DNA of 64,000 nt from JAOEGB01 sp041262585 (GCF_041262585.1 NZ_JBGCBZ010000026.1:1-64000), one strand, 5' to 3'. Positions 26,108 through 34,536 are shown, numbered from the stretch's first letter. Numbers and translations are program-made. Notes: generated by a model not told the origin, from the sequence alone.

Positions 26108-26997
26108 AGCCCGATCACCCGCACGACGCCCCACAGCATCGACCGGTCGTCGGCGGCCCGGCCGGGCCCGGAGGCGGCCGGCTCCCGGAAGCTGCGCAGC
26201 ACCGCCACCCCGCCCGGACGTACGGCATGCCGGACGGCGGCCCGCAGGCGCCGCGCGAAGGCCGGGCCCGGGCCGTCGAGGACGTTGGACAGGGTCACCG
26301 CGTCGTACGCGCCGGGCGCCACGCGTTCGAGATGGCCGGCCACGTCGGCGGCCACCAGCTCCACCGGAGGCCCGGCGAGCTTCGCGGCCGGGAGGATCTC
26401 GTCGCCGAGCAGCAGCCGCCACGCCCACGGATTGCGCGCGTTGGGATGGCGGCTCACGCCGCGCGCGATGCGGCGGCGGAGCACCAGGTCGAACCCGGCC
26501 GGCACCGCGCCACGGAAGGCGGGCCGCAGCGCGGCGGCCATCGCCCCGGCGGGCCGGAGCGCCGCGCCCATCAGCAGCCGCAGGCCGGGGCCGTCGAGCC
26601 TCGTCCGCCACCGCCGGGCCTGCTCGGCCGGATCGTCGAGCCGGAGGAACCGCTCCAGTGACGGGCGGCGCCACGCGGGAAGCAGGGCGGCCGCCGCCGC
26701 ACGGCCCGTCGCCAGCATCCGCTCGGCCGTGCCGTCCACGGCGGGCGCGCCCCGCTCAAGGCGGCCACGCGCGTATTCGAGCTGGACCGGGTTGACGTCC
26801 ACCGCCGTGACCTCGTAGCCCGCCCCGGCGAGGGCGGCGGCGGTGTCCCCGGCCGAGGCGACGCACAGGACTCGGGCACCCGGCGGCGGGAACACCGAGA
26901 GCTCGACGCCGGGGTCTTCGTACATGCGGCCGAACAGCACCCGCGGGCGTGCGCCGCCTGCCAGGATGCGCCCCTGGGCCCACGGATTGCCGCTCAC
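26104..26997 (-). CDS. DUF3419 (BtaA-like) SAM-dependent transferase
   Basis: A 297-residue protein with a GTG start at 26997. The SAM-binding part is recognizable: FGRMYEDPGVELSVFPPPGARVLCVASAGDT (23-52) and VTAVDVNPVQLEYAR (63-77), the pattern of the DUF3419/BtaA group. BtaA moves the 3-amino-3-carboxypropyl group of SAM onto diacylglycerol in betaine-lipid synthesis. The C-terminal YDAVTLSNVLDGPGPAFARRLRAAVRHAVRPGGVAVLRSF is also class-I-like. The gene overlaps both neighbours by 4 bp. Whether it makes a betaine lipid is inference; the family also contains unrelated activities. Confidence 0.82.
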   Translation of the reverse strand: MSGNPWAQGRILAGGARPRVLFGRMYEDPGVELSVFPPPGARVLCVASAGDTAAALAGAGYEVTAVDVNPVQLEYARGRLERGAPAVDGTAERMLATGRAAAAALLPAWRRPSLERFLRLDDPAEQARRWRTRLDGPGLRLLMGAALRPAGAMAAALRPAFRGAVPAGFDLVLRRRIARGVSRHPNARNPWAWRLLLGDEILPAAKLAGPPVELVAADVAGHLERVAPGAYDAVTLSNVLDGPGPAFARRLRAAVRHAVRPGGVAVLRSFREPAASGPGRAADDRSMLWGVVRVIGL

Positions 26998-27386
26998 CGC
27001 GCCTCCTGCTGATGGAGGGGTCGCCTCCGCTGGGCCGCGACCATCCAGACGAGCGCGATGAACGCGATGTCCTGGATGACCAGCCGAGCCGGTTCGGAGA
27101 TGTGGTCCGACCCCCAGAGCAGGCCGCCGAGGTTGACGGTCGCGACCACGGCCGTCTGGACGACCGCGGCCATGTGCGGGCGCCACCCGCTCAGCGCCCA
27201 CACGCCGATGCCGGCCTCGGCGAGCCCGATCGCGACCAGGAGCGGGGTCACCGCGCCTGCGGGAAGGAACGGGACCTCCGCCACGATCGCGCGCTGGTCC
27301 TCCCTGCCGGGAAAGACCTTGCACCACAGGCCCTCATAGAGCCACAACAACGCGACCGGGGCCGCGACAAGCCAGGACCGTGCCAT
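26994..27386 (-). CDS. DoxX-like membrane protein
   Basis: A 130-residue integral membrane protein with four hydrophobic segments, beginning MARSWLVAAPVALLWLYEGLWCKVFPG. The KVFPGREDQRAIVAEVP and GIGVWALSGWRP blocks resemble the DoxX-like family (quinone-related or redox membrane proteins). It is the first gene of the operon, with the promoter presumably in 27387-27460. The next gene starts within its stop (GTGA). Confidence 0.85.
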   Translation of the reverse strand: MARSWLVAAPVALLWLYEGLWCKVFPGREDQRAIVAEVPFLPAGAVTPLLVAIGLAEAGIGVWALSGWRPHMAAVVQTAVVATVNLGGLLWGSDHISEPARLVIQDIAFIALVWMVAAQRRRPLHQQEAR

Positions 27387-27406
27387 GGGATCCCTTCACC
27401 GATCGG

Positions 27407-27424
27407 TTTAATCGATCGATTAAA
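27407..27424. promoter_or_regulatory. Perfect 18-bp palindrome, operator candidate
   Basis: TTTAATCGATCGATTAAA is a perfect 18-bp palindrome lying 21-38 bp before the start codon of the DoxX-like gene, in an otherwise AT-richer stretch. Its position on the probable promoter and its symmetry suit a TetR- or MarR-type dimer. No cognate regulator gene is adjacent. Confidence 0.55.
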
Positions 27425-27523
27425 TCGTATGGTTAGCGACGCCATGGTTGTCAAGCGAGGTTGTCGTTTTGACGACATGTCGCGGTTTGGGCAGTCCTGC
27501 GGTCGTGACGGGAGCGATGCCCG

Positions 27524-27557
27524 TCCCCGTGAACGGCATCACCCCTGTTCACGGGGA
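27524..27557. repeat. Perfect 11-bp hairpin, possible terminator or repeat-like element
   Basis: TCCCCGTGAAC (27524-27534) pairs perfectly with GTTCACGGGGA (27547-27557) across a 12-base loop. It lies between the divergent-facing ends of the lipid cluster promoter and the glycosyltransferase 3' end. The right arm, with its CACCCC...GGGGA shape, resembles an actinobacterial type I-E CRISPR repeat, but only one copy exists. A bidirectional terminator for the glycosyltransferase transcript is the simpler reading. Confidence 0.5.
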
Positions 27558-27669
27558 GGTCTACGGACCTATGCGCTGGCTCGCGAGCGTCGGCCCGCAC
27601 GGCCCAGGCCCAGCCGGCGCTCGCTCAGGGGATCAAGAAGATCTGGCTCGACGACGGAATCTCCGGCCG

Positions 27670-28910
27670 TCAGGCGACCATGGACAAGGCCGATTCCTCC
27701 ACGCCCGGGCCTCGCGTCACCCAGCCGGTGCGCCTGGCCGTGAGGGCGGCGTGCCACATGGCCGGGCGGATCACGCCGTACTGCAGGAGCAGGAGGAACG
27801 GCGTGCCGATCATCCAGGTCGCCATCCGAGAGCCCCAGCTCACCTGGGGCCGCCGGATGGCGTACCGGGAGCCGATGATGTAGGTCAGCCCGAGCCAGTA
27901 CAGCGCGCCCTGCCAGGGGAACGGCTTGCCCATGATCGGGGCGCCGACGCACATCCAGAGCAGGGCCACGGGGTTGAGCGCGCTCATCGCCATGGCGTAG
28001 ATCCGCCAGGCCGTCGGAAGGGGCCGCAGGTTGGAAACCTCCCACAGAGCGTAGATCCAGTAGGAGCGGTACCACCTGGTCCGCTGGCGGTAGGTCGTCC
28101 GGATGGTCTCCGGCATGTCGGTGAACACCCAGGCCTCGTCCACGGCCACCGTCTGGCCGCGCTGCAGGGCGTAGTGGGTGAGCCGCCGGTCGTCGCCTAC
28201 GGTGCCGGAGTTGAGGTAGTCGTCCAGGTTGTCCAGGACGAGATCGGCCCGGTAGAGAGTGAGCGCGCCGAGACCATCTCCAGGTCCAGCAGCCTGGTGA
28301 GAAGGTTCTTGGTCCGGTTGCGGAGCATCGGCAGCCCGGTGGCCGCCTGCACCCGGGGGTCGGACATCGCCCGCAGCAGATGCCGGATCGCGCGCCGATC
28401 CACCACGCTGTCGCTGTCCACGGTGAGGATGAAGTCGGCGCGGCCCCGGCCGTTGTCGCGTGCCCAGCGCAACTCCCGCAGGACGAACGCCTGCGCCTCC
28501 CTCTTGCCGCCGTTGTCCCGGCGATGCCAATGCACGAACGGGTGCGCGAACCGCACCGCCGGGTTGCTCGAGCCGTCATCGACGACGTGAATCTCGTCCG
28601 GTGGCCGGGAGGAGTTGAGCAGCGCGGCGACCGTCGAGTTGAGCGCCTCGGTGTTCTCGTTGTAAGCCGGGACGATCGCCACCACCCGGCCCTTGGCGGG
28701 CGGCAGGTGAGTGAACCTGCGGGGGTAGACGGTCGAGCCCAGAATCGCGATGAGGACGCCGGTGGTGAGCAGGTAGATGCCCGCCGATTCCCAGTGTCCC
28801 GGGTTCGAGATAAAGGTACGGAAAACGACGATCCACACGATTGTGGCGGCCAGCACGAGGACGCCCGCCGCGACGATCCGCAGTTTCTCGTTTTCCTTAC
28901 GCCGTCTCAC
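27670..28910 (-). pseudogene. GT2 glycosyltransferase, hyaluronan-synthase-like, broken by an internal frameshifting deletion
   Basis: The first part (28910 down to about 28265, GTG start) has two membrane segments, then VVAIVPAYNENTEALNSTVAALLNS, EIHVVDDGSS and FILTVDSDSVVDRRAIRHLL, the DDG and DxD motifs of family 2 synthases. The second part, in another frame (down to 27670), resumes at ALTLYRADLVLDNL and contains GDDRRLTHYAL and the QRTRW motif, followed by several membrane segments. Between LEMVSA and ALTLYR about 19 residues expected in HasA-type enzymes (the ERAAQS...VCSG region) are missing, so both the reading frame and a conserved block are lost. The gene was likely a membrane polysaccharide synthase. 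Sequencing error is unlikely to explain the missing block. Confidence 0.85.
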
Positions 28911-29053
28911 CGCGACCTTCTGCGGCGGGTCGCGAACCTGTAGCAGAGCAGCGCCGCCACCACGGTCACCGCGATGCCGGTCAAGACCAGTCCGAGAAGT
29001 GCGGACGAGCCGGTTGGAGGCAGCATTGCGATGCCAGTGGTGCCCCCGTGCAT
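28907..29053 (-). CDS. 48-residue LPXTG-like membrane peptide
   Basis: Translation gives MHGGTTGIAMLPPTG, then a hydrophobic stretch (SSALLGLVLTGIAVTVVAALLCY) and a basic tail (RFATRRRRSR). That is exactly a sortase sorting signal (LPxTG, membrane helix, positive tail) without any N-terminal secretion signal. The ATG at 29053 follows AAGGGGA with ~7-base spacing, and an in-frame TAA lies 12 bases upstream, so this is not the visible end of a longer frame. The stop overlaps the GTG of the glycosyltransferase (GTGA), a coupling arrangement. It may be an accessory peptide of the synthase or a remnant of a larger anchored protein. Confidence 0.7.
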   Translation of the reverse strand: MHGGTTGIAMLPPTGSSALLGLVLTGIAVTVVAALLCYRFATRRRRSR

Positions 29054-29188
29054 TTGTTCCCCTTATAGGTGATTTGAGTAGTTTATGGCGCTAAGTGCCG
29101 TGCGGGGGAGAAGTTACCAAAGGAACGTGCTAAACATCGGGCATTCCTACCGCTTAATCGTTAGTCGCCTAAAGCTGTATAAGGGGTG

Positions 29189-31999
29189 TCATCGGGACCT
29201 GACGGGCTTGGCCTGGTCGATGGCGGCGGCGTGCTTTTCCTGGCAGCGCCGCCCGTGGTGTGGCGCCGCGTCTCCCTCGTACAGGCGGGCCGCGGCGGCG
29301 TACATGTCGGCCGCCTCCCGGTGGCGGCCGAGCCCCGTCAGCGCGTCGGCCTTCATCTCGGCCCACGCCGCCTCACCGGCCCGATGGTCGAACATCTCGA
29401 TCAGGTCGTGGCTCTGGGTGAGCGACGTCAGCGCTTCCTCGTAGTGCCCTAGCGACAGCCGCGCCATGACGAGCAGACGGAGCGTGTAGGCCTCATAGGC
29501 CCGCTCGCCCGTCTCCTCGGCGACGCTCCGGGCGATCCCCAGCGCGGCCTCGCACAGGCGGATCCCGCCGTGGTCGCCGCGGCTCGCCATGATGACGCCG
29601 GCGGCGCGCAGGCACGCCATCTCCGAATGCCGGTCGCCCGCGGCCCGCGCCACGGCGAGGCCGCGTTCCGCGTCGGCGGTGCCCCGGCTCAGGAGCTCGT
29701 CCCGCTGCCGGGGGTCCATGTCCGGCTCGGCCGCCCACGTCCACGCGGCGAACGCACGGGCCGCCAGCGACCTGGCCGCACGCGCATCTCCGGACGCCTG
29801 GACGCACGCGTCGAGCATCGGTACGGCACGCCGCGCTCCGCCCGGGCGGCGGTTGATCAGCGTGGCGATCCGGAGACGCGCCTCGGCGGCCGGCTCCGTG
29901 TCATTGCCCGCCGCCCGCATGATCGACTGCCACATGTCCTCAGCGTCGTAGTCCCGGCGCACCCAGAAGAGGTGGGTGTTGACCGCCAGCGCGATCCTGG
30001 CCGCCATCTGGACGTCGCCCTCGGCGCAGGCCAGCTGGATCACGTCCAGCAGGTTGTCGATCTCCGCGGCGAACCAGCCGCGCGGGTCCCCCTCGACCAG
30101 GCGCCGGGCCTTCGCCGGCGCGTCCCGGTGCGCGCCGAGGCGCCGTGGCGGCGGGTGGTGCGGGTCGTGGTGGAGATGGGAGTCCGCCAGGTCGGCCAGC
30201 TCCAACCATCCGCGGAGGAGCCGGCCCTTCGCCGCGTCGCGCTCGCCCAGGTTCCCGGCGAGCCGGGTGGAGGCGTAGTCCCTCAGCAGGTCGTGCTGGA
30301 TGTGCCGGGGTTGCCCGAAGGCGTCCACCCCGGCGGGGGCGATGAGGCTGTGCGCCGTGAGGATCTCCAGCAGGTCGTCGGCGTCCTGCCGGCCGAGCAG
30401 CATCGCCGCCACCCACGCGGGGAAGTCGGCGCGTCCGGCCAGGGACAGGACGCGGAAGCCGCGGCGCGCGTCCGGGCGCAGCGCCTCGTAGCTCCCGTCG
30501 GCGATGTTCTCGCTGAGCGCGCGCTCGTCACCCGTGCGGGTCTCATGGCCGTCCCCGAGCAGATCGGCGAAATGCGCCAGGCTCCAATGCGGCTGCCCCG
30601 ACAACCGGGCCCCATGGAGGCGGACCGCCAGCGGGAACCCGCCGCACGCCCGCACGACCTTGGCCGCCGCCTCAGGCTCGGCGATCACCCGCCGGCGGCC
30701 GATGATCTCGCCCAGCAGCGCCATCGACTCCTCCGGCGGCAGCGGGTCGAGCCGGATCCGCCGCATCGCGCCCTCCGCCAGGTGCGCCCGCGAGGTGGCG
30801 ATCACGGCGCAGCCCGCGGTGCCCGGCACCAGCGGGGGGATCTGGCCGGCGCCCGCGACGTCGTCGAGGAGCACCAGGACCCTGCGCCCGGCCAGCAGGG
30901 ATCGCAGCAGCGAGGTCCGCTCCCCGACAGTGCGGGGCTGGTCCCTCGGGTGGACGCCGAGCGAGGTCAGCATCTCGCCGAGGACGCCGGCGACCTCTTG
31001 CGGCCGGGGCGACATCCCATGGAGGTTCGCGTACAGCTGCCCGTCGGGGAAGTGCTCGCGGACCAGGTGGCCGACGTGCACGGCCAGCGCGGACTTCCCG
31101 ACACCGCCCGGCCCGCTGACCGCCACGACCGGCACACCGGTCCTGTCCGGGTACGGCGTGAGCCACTCGACCATCGCGGCGACCTCGTCGGCGCGGCCCG
31201 TCCAGTCCACGACGTCCGGGGGCAGCTGGGCGGGCACGATCCCCGGCGACGTAGCCGGCGCTCGGCCGGAGGGATCGTGGTCCGCGCCGATCTCGTCGCG
31301 CAGGCTCCGCAGCTCCGAGCCGGGGCCGGCCCCGGTCTCCGCCCTGAGCATCGCGGCGACGGACGCGTAGTGCTTGAGCGCCCGCACCCGCTGCCCGGAC
31401 CGGTACAGCGCGAGCATCACGAGCCGGTGCAGCGCCTCCGACAGGGGGTCGCCGGCGAGCTCGTCCCGCACCTCCCTCAGCACCGCGTGGTGCTCACCCA
31501 GGTGCAGGCGGCTTTCCCACAGGGGGAGGAGCGCGGCCCGCCGCTCGCTCAGCAGGGCGTCGCGGGCCTCTCTCAGAGGCGCGTCGTCGTCCGGCAGCTC
31601 CGGGAGCGGGGGGACGCCCCACAGTCGCATCGCCTCCCCCAGGACCTTCGCCGCGGCGGCATGGTCGCCCGCCCGCGTGCCACGGGCGGCGAATTCCCGG
31701 AACTCCTCCAGGTCAAGCCGGTCGCCCGGCTTCGGCACGACCCGGTACCTGCCGGACGAGCCCAGCGGGATCCGGCCCGGCAGCGCGCGGCGGAGCTGCG
31801 ACAGGATCGACTTCAAGGGCCCCTCGTGGGCGCGGACGTCGTCGTCGCCCCACAAGGCCCTCGTCAACGCCTCAGCGGACATGCCGGCCTCGCCCGCGAT
31901 TAGCAGGGCGCACAGCACCCGCCGCTGGATGGGGGGAAGGTGTATAGGGCGGCCATCGGAGGCCGTGACCTCCACCTGCCCCAGAATCGCGAAACGCAC
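29189..31999 (-). CDS. SARP-family regulator with STAND (NB-ARC-like) and TPR domains, AfsR-like
   Basis: A 936-residue protein with a GTG start. Residues 1-~90 are an OmpR-type winged helix with LKSILSQLRRAL, ~95-235 the bacterial transcriptional activation domain, ~265-560 an AAA/NB-ARC-like ATPase with P-loop GPGGVGKS (296-303), RVLVLLDDV Walker B and CGGFPLAVRLHGARL (GxP motif), and the C-terminal ~350 residues are helical repeats of TPR type. Such AfsR-like proteins activate secondary-metabolite or developmental genes in response to nucleotide and phosphorylation signals. No biosynthetic cluster is present; the nearest downstream genes are the LPXTG peptide and glycosyltransferase, 135 bp away. 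Confidence 0.93.
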   Translation of the reverse strand: MRFAILGQVEVTASDGRPIHLPPIQRRVLCALLIAGEAGMSAEALTRALWGDDDVRAHEGPLKSILSQLRRALPGRIPLGSSGRYRVVPKPGDRLDLEEFREFAARGTRAGDHAAAAKVLGEAMRLWGVPPLPELPDDDAPLREARDALLSERRAALLPLWESRLHLGEHHAVLREVRDELAGDPLSEALHRLVMLALYRSGQRVRALKHYASVAAMLRAETGAGPGSELRSLRDEIGADHDPSGRAPATSPGIVPAQLPPDVVDWTGRADEVAAMVEWLTPYPDRTGVPVVAVSGPGGVGKSALAVHVGHLVREHFPDGQLYANLHGMSPRPQEVAGVLGEMLTSLGVHPRDQPRTVGERTSLLRSLLAGRRVLVLLDDVAGAGQIPPLVPGTAGCAVIATSRAHLAEGAMRRIRLDPLPPEESMALLGEIIGRRRVIAEPEAAAKVVRACGGFPLAVRLHGARLSGQPHWSLAHFADLLGDGHETRTGDERALSENIADGSYEALRPDARRGFRVLSLAGRADFPAWVAAMLLGRQDADDLLEILTAHSLIAPAGVDAFGQPRHIQHDLLRDYASTRLAGNLGERDAAKGRLLRGWLELADLADSHLHHDPHHPPPRRLGAHRDAPAKARRLVEGDPRGWFAAEIDNLLDVIQLACAEGDVQMAARIALAVNTHLFWVRRDYDAEDMWQSIMRAAGNDTEPAAEARLRIATLINRRPGGARRAVPMLDACVQASGDARAARSLAARAFAAWTWAAEPDMDPRQRDELLSRGTADAERGLAVARAAGDRHSEMACLRAAGVIMASRGDHGGIRLCEAALGIARSVAEETGERAYEAYTLRLLVMARLSLGHYEEALTSLTQSHDLIEMFDHRAGEAAWAEMKADALTGLGRHREAADMYAAAARLYEGDAAPHHGRRCQEKHAAAIDQAKPVRSR

Positions 32000-32150
32000 G
32001 TGTCCCTATCTATTGTCCAGCCCCCCGTGGGGATGCTACCCCGGGTGAGCCCGCCGGTGATCAACGGCCGATAACCGGGTGGAAACCTCTTGCTGACCTT
32101 CTCTCTGTACCGTTCTCCGTCCGCACGTGAAACGGAAGAGAAAGGCACCA

Positions 32151-32681
32151 ATGCCAGTCGGTCGTCCCCGGAAGGTGGACACCAGCGACGCCCATGTCGG
32201 TCTCCTGCTCGAGTTCCTCACCGAGATCGCCTCTGATCGCCACACCGGCGACCCCGTCGCCCTTCTCCGGCTCGTCGCCGCGGTCAAACGCGCCAAACAG
32301 GGCGAGATCAACTTCCTGACCCACCTCGAGGACCTGGAGATCGCGCGGATCCTCAGCGGCTCCCGCCGCACCCGCGAGGTCGACAACAAGCAGATCGCCC
32401 GCATCCTCGGCGTGACGCCTGGCCGCGTGTCGCAGCGCCACAGCGATGCCCGGAGCCGCCTGGCCGACGGCCCGGTCGCCGCGTTCCACGACCTCTTCCA
32501 GGAGGAGGAGGCCAGGCTTCGGGCGGTCGCCGAAGACGCCCAGACGCCGCTGTTCGAACGGGTCCGCGCCGGCTCCGTGGCCGCCGCGCTCAAGAAGGCC
32601 GCCCAGCGCCTGCTCGGCTCCATGTCCGTCGCCGCGGACCCGGAAGACCACAACGGGGGGCATAAAGAGCACTCGACATGA
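32151..32681 (+). CDS. HTH DNA-binding protein of unknown specificity
   Basis: A 176-residue protein beginning MPVGRPRKVDTSDAHVGLLLEFL. A sigma-70-region-4/HTH-like stretch, NKQIARILGVTPGRVSQRHSDARSRL, lies around residues 78-103; basic residues flank it. The ATG at 32151 follows AGAAAGG and is preferred to a GTG at 32127. It is divergent from the SARP gene, with ~150 bp between. The C-terminal half is helical and charged, with AEDAQTPLFERVRAGSVAAALKKAAQRLLG. It may regulate the SARP or its own promoter. Confidence 0.75.
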   Translation: MPVGRPRKVDTSDAHVGLLLEFLTEIASDRHTGDPVALLRLVAAVKRAKQGEINFLTHLEDLEIARILSGSRRTREVDNKQIARILGVTPGRVSQRHSDARSRLADGPVAAFHDLFQEEEARLRAVAEDAQTPLFERVRAGSVAAALKKAAQRLLGSMSVAADPEDHNGGHKEHST

Positions 32682-32801
32682 CCGGGAGCATTCGGGGGGA
32701 ATCAACGCCGGTCTCTGGCGGCTTTGCGGCATTTCATGGTTTCGACAGTCAGAGATAAACCAGATGCCCTGCCGCCGAGCCGTACGGGACAATCACCTTC
32801 T

Positions 32802-33443
32802 ATGCGTCACTGTCCATTGCTGAGCCTCCGCCTGACGACGCCTCGCCTGGAGCTCCGGCTGCCCTCGCTGGAGGATCTGGACGAGCTGGCGGACCGCGCG
32901 CTGGAGGGCGTGCACGAGCCCGGCTTCATGCCCTTCCTCTACCCGTGGACCGACGTGGCCGCCGACGAGCTGCCGCGGGCGCTGATCCGGCATCATCTCG
33001 GGGTGCTGGGGGCCTGGCGGCCCGAGGACTGGACCGCCAACTTCATGGTCGTCTTCGAGGGCCGGGTCATCGGCTCGCAGGCGATCAGTGCGTCGCACCT
33101 CGCTATCACCCGGGAGGTCAGGACGGGCTCCTGGCTGGGGCGCGCCTGGCACGGCAAGGGCATCGGCACCGAGATGCGCGCCGCCGTCCTGCGTTTCGCG
33201 TTCGAGGGCCTGGGGGCGGAGACGGCCGTCTCGTCGGCTTTCGTGGACAATCCGGCCTCGCTGGCGGTCTCCCGCAAGCTCGGCTACCGGCACGACGGCG
33301 TGAAGATCCAGGTGGTTCAGGGGAGGCGGCGCATCGACCAGCGGCTCCGCCTGGAGAGTGATCAGTTCACGTGCCCGGTGCCGGTGGAAATCCGCGGCCT
33401 GGACGCCTGCCGCGACCAGTTCGGCGTGCAGGGGCTCGGGTAG
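32802..33443 (+). CDS. GNAT family N-acetyltransferase (RimJ/RimL-type)
   Basis: A 213-residue acetyltransferase. The opening LSLRLTTPRLELRLPSLEDLDELA and the acetyl-CoA pyrophosphate loop RAWHGKGIGTEMRAAVLRFAF (Q/R-x-x-G-x-G) plus SAFVDNPASLAVSRKLGY place it in the RimJ/RimL-like GNAT group, which acetylates protein N-termini, antibiotics or other amines. The ATG at 32802 is the first within homologous sequence; the upstream in-frame extension shows no family features. The target is unknown. It is followed 3 bp later by a convergent small gene. Confidence 0.9.
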   Translation: MRHCPLLSLRLTTPRLELRLPSLEDLDELADRALEGVHEPGFMPFLYPWTDVAADELPRALIRHHLGVLGAWRPEDWTANFMVVFEGRVIGSQAISASHLAITREVRTGSWLGRAWHGKGIGTEMRAAVLRFAFEGLGAETAVSSAFVDNPASLAVSRKLGYRHDGVKIQVVQGRRRIDQRLRLESDQFTCPVPVEIRGLDACRDQFGVQGLG

Positions 33444-33446
33444 GGG

Positions 33447-33587
33447 TTACGGCTCGGGCTGCCCGTCCTCGACGCGGTAGGTGTCGGTCCAGGTGGCACC
33501 GCACTGGCAGCCGGTCTTCTCGACCAGGTCGCCCTCTTCGGTTATGGCCAGGCCGTGACTGAGGCGGACGTGAACATGCTGACTCAT
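33447..33587 (-). CDS. 46-residue small protein with Cys-x-Cys motif
   Basis: The frame gives MSQHVHVRLSHGLAITEEGD, then LVEKTGCQCGATWTDTYRVEDGQPEP. The GCQCG cysteine pair in an otherwise polar, acidic protein could bind a metal. The ATG at 33587 has GGAAG about 8 bases upstream. It is too short to show homology by eye; the codon choice (C/G third positions) is consistent with expression. It lies between the convergent GNAT gene and the ABC transporter operon. Confidence 0.6.
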   Translation of the reverse strand: MSQHVHVRLSHGLAITEEGDLVEKTGCQCGATWTDTYRVEDGQPEP

Positions 33588-33708
33588 GGGAATCGACTTC
33601 CGTCGGGAACACAGATACGCGACGCGTTTGACCAGCCGCGGGAAGAGTCGCTGCGCTTCTGAGGAGGATACGTGACGACCGGCGGGTAATGCCAGCTCAG
33701 GCGGGGGG

Positions 33709-34536
33709 TCACTCGGCGGCCGGCGCCGCTCCGAGGAGATCGCGGATCCTGCCCGTCGCCCTGGCGAACTCCGGCTCGGCCATGGTCTCGCCGTACTTCC
33801 GCTCGACGGGCAGCGCCACCGGGATGATCTCGGCGACGGTGCCGGGGCGCGGGGTCATGACGATCACCCGGTCGGCGAGGTAGACCGCTTCGGCGATGGA
33901 GTGGGTGACCAGCAGCACGGTGGTGCCGGTCTCGCGCCAGATCCGGCGCAGCTCGACGTTCATCTGCTCGCGGGTGAGCGCGTCCAGCGCCCCGAAGGGC
34001 TCGTCCATCAGCAGCACCGGCGGCTGATGCAGCAGCGCCCGGCACAGCGCCACCCGCTGCTGCATCCCGCCGGACAGCTCATGCGGATAGGCGTCCTCGA
34101 AGCCGGTCAGGCCGGTCATGGCCATCAGCTCGTCGGCCCGTTCACGCGCCCGCTCCTTCGGCATCCGGCGCATCTCCGCCTGGAGCAGGATGTTCCGCCG
34201 GGCGGTCCGCCACTCCAGGAGGGCGGCCCGCTGGAAGACGTACCCGATGTCGCGCCGCGGCCCCCGGACGTCCTCTCCATGCAGCCGGACCCGGCCCGAG
34301 GACGGGCTCAGCAGGCCGGACACCAGCTTGAGCAGCGTCGACTTGCCGCATCCGGAGGCGCCCACGATCGCCGCGAACTCGCCGGGCCCGACCCGCAGGG
34401 AGACCTCCCGCAGGGCCGTGACGTCCTTCTTCTTGGTGCGGAACCGGACCTCGACGTCCTCGATCTCCACCGCGGCGCCGGTCGTGACCTCAGGGTCGTA
34501 CGGCCGGGCGATGCCGTTGCCCGTCTGCATCGTCAT
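33709..34536 (-). CDS. ABC transporter ATP-binding protein (SsuB/TauB/ThiZ type)
   Basis: A 275-residue ATPase. Walker A is GASGCGKST, the signature LSGGMQQR, Walker B LLMDEPFGALD and the H-loop THSIAEAVYLADRV, typical of nitrate/sulfonate/pyrimidine importers. Its ATG at 34536 overlaps the binding-protein stop (ATGA). It is the last gene of a three-gene operon (permease, binding protein, ATPase). The substrate is judged from the binding protein, which looks ThiY-like. Confidence 0.93.
   Translation of the reverse strand: MTMQTGNGIARPYDPEVTTGAAVEIEDVEVRFRTKKKDVTALREVSLRVGPGEFAAIVGASGCGKSTLLKLVSGLLSPSSGRVRLHGEDVRGPRRDIGYVFQRAALLEWRTARRNILLQAEMRRMPKERARERADELMAMTGLTGFEDAYPHELSGGMQQRVALCRALLHQPPVLLMDEPFGALDALTREQMNVELRRIWRETGTTVLLVTHSIAEAVYLADRVIVMTPRPGTVAEIIPVALPVERKYGETMAEPEFARATGRIRDLLGAAPAAE

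Noticed and set aside
27524..27557. CRISPR array
   Set aside because: Only one repeat-like unit with no second copy, no spacers and no cas genes in the window.
27600..27669. Recombinase-like text (IKKIWLDDGISGRQAT) between the hairpin and the glycosyltransferase
   Set aside because: About 25 residues only, with no catalytic or DNA-binding motif nearby; probably chance.
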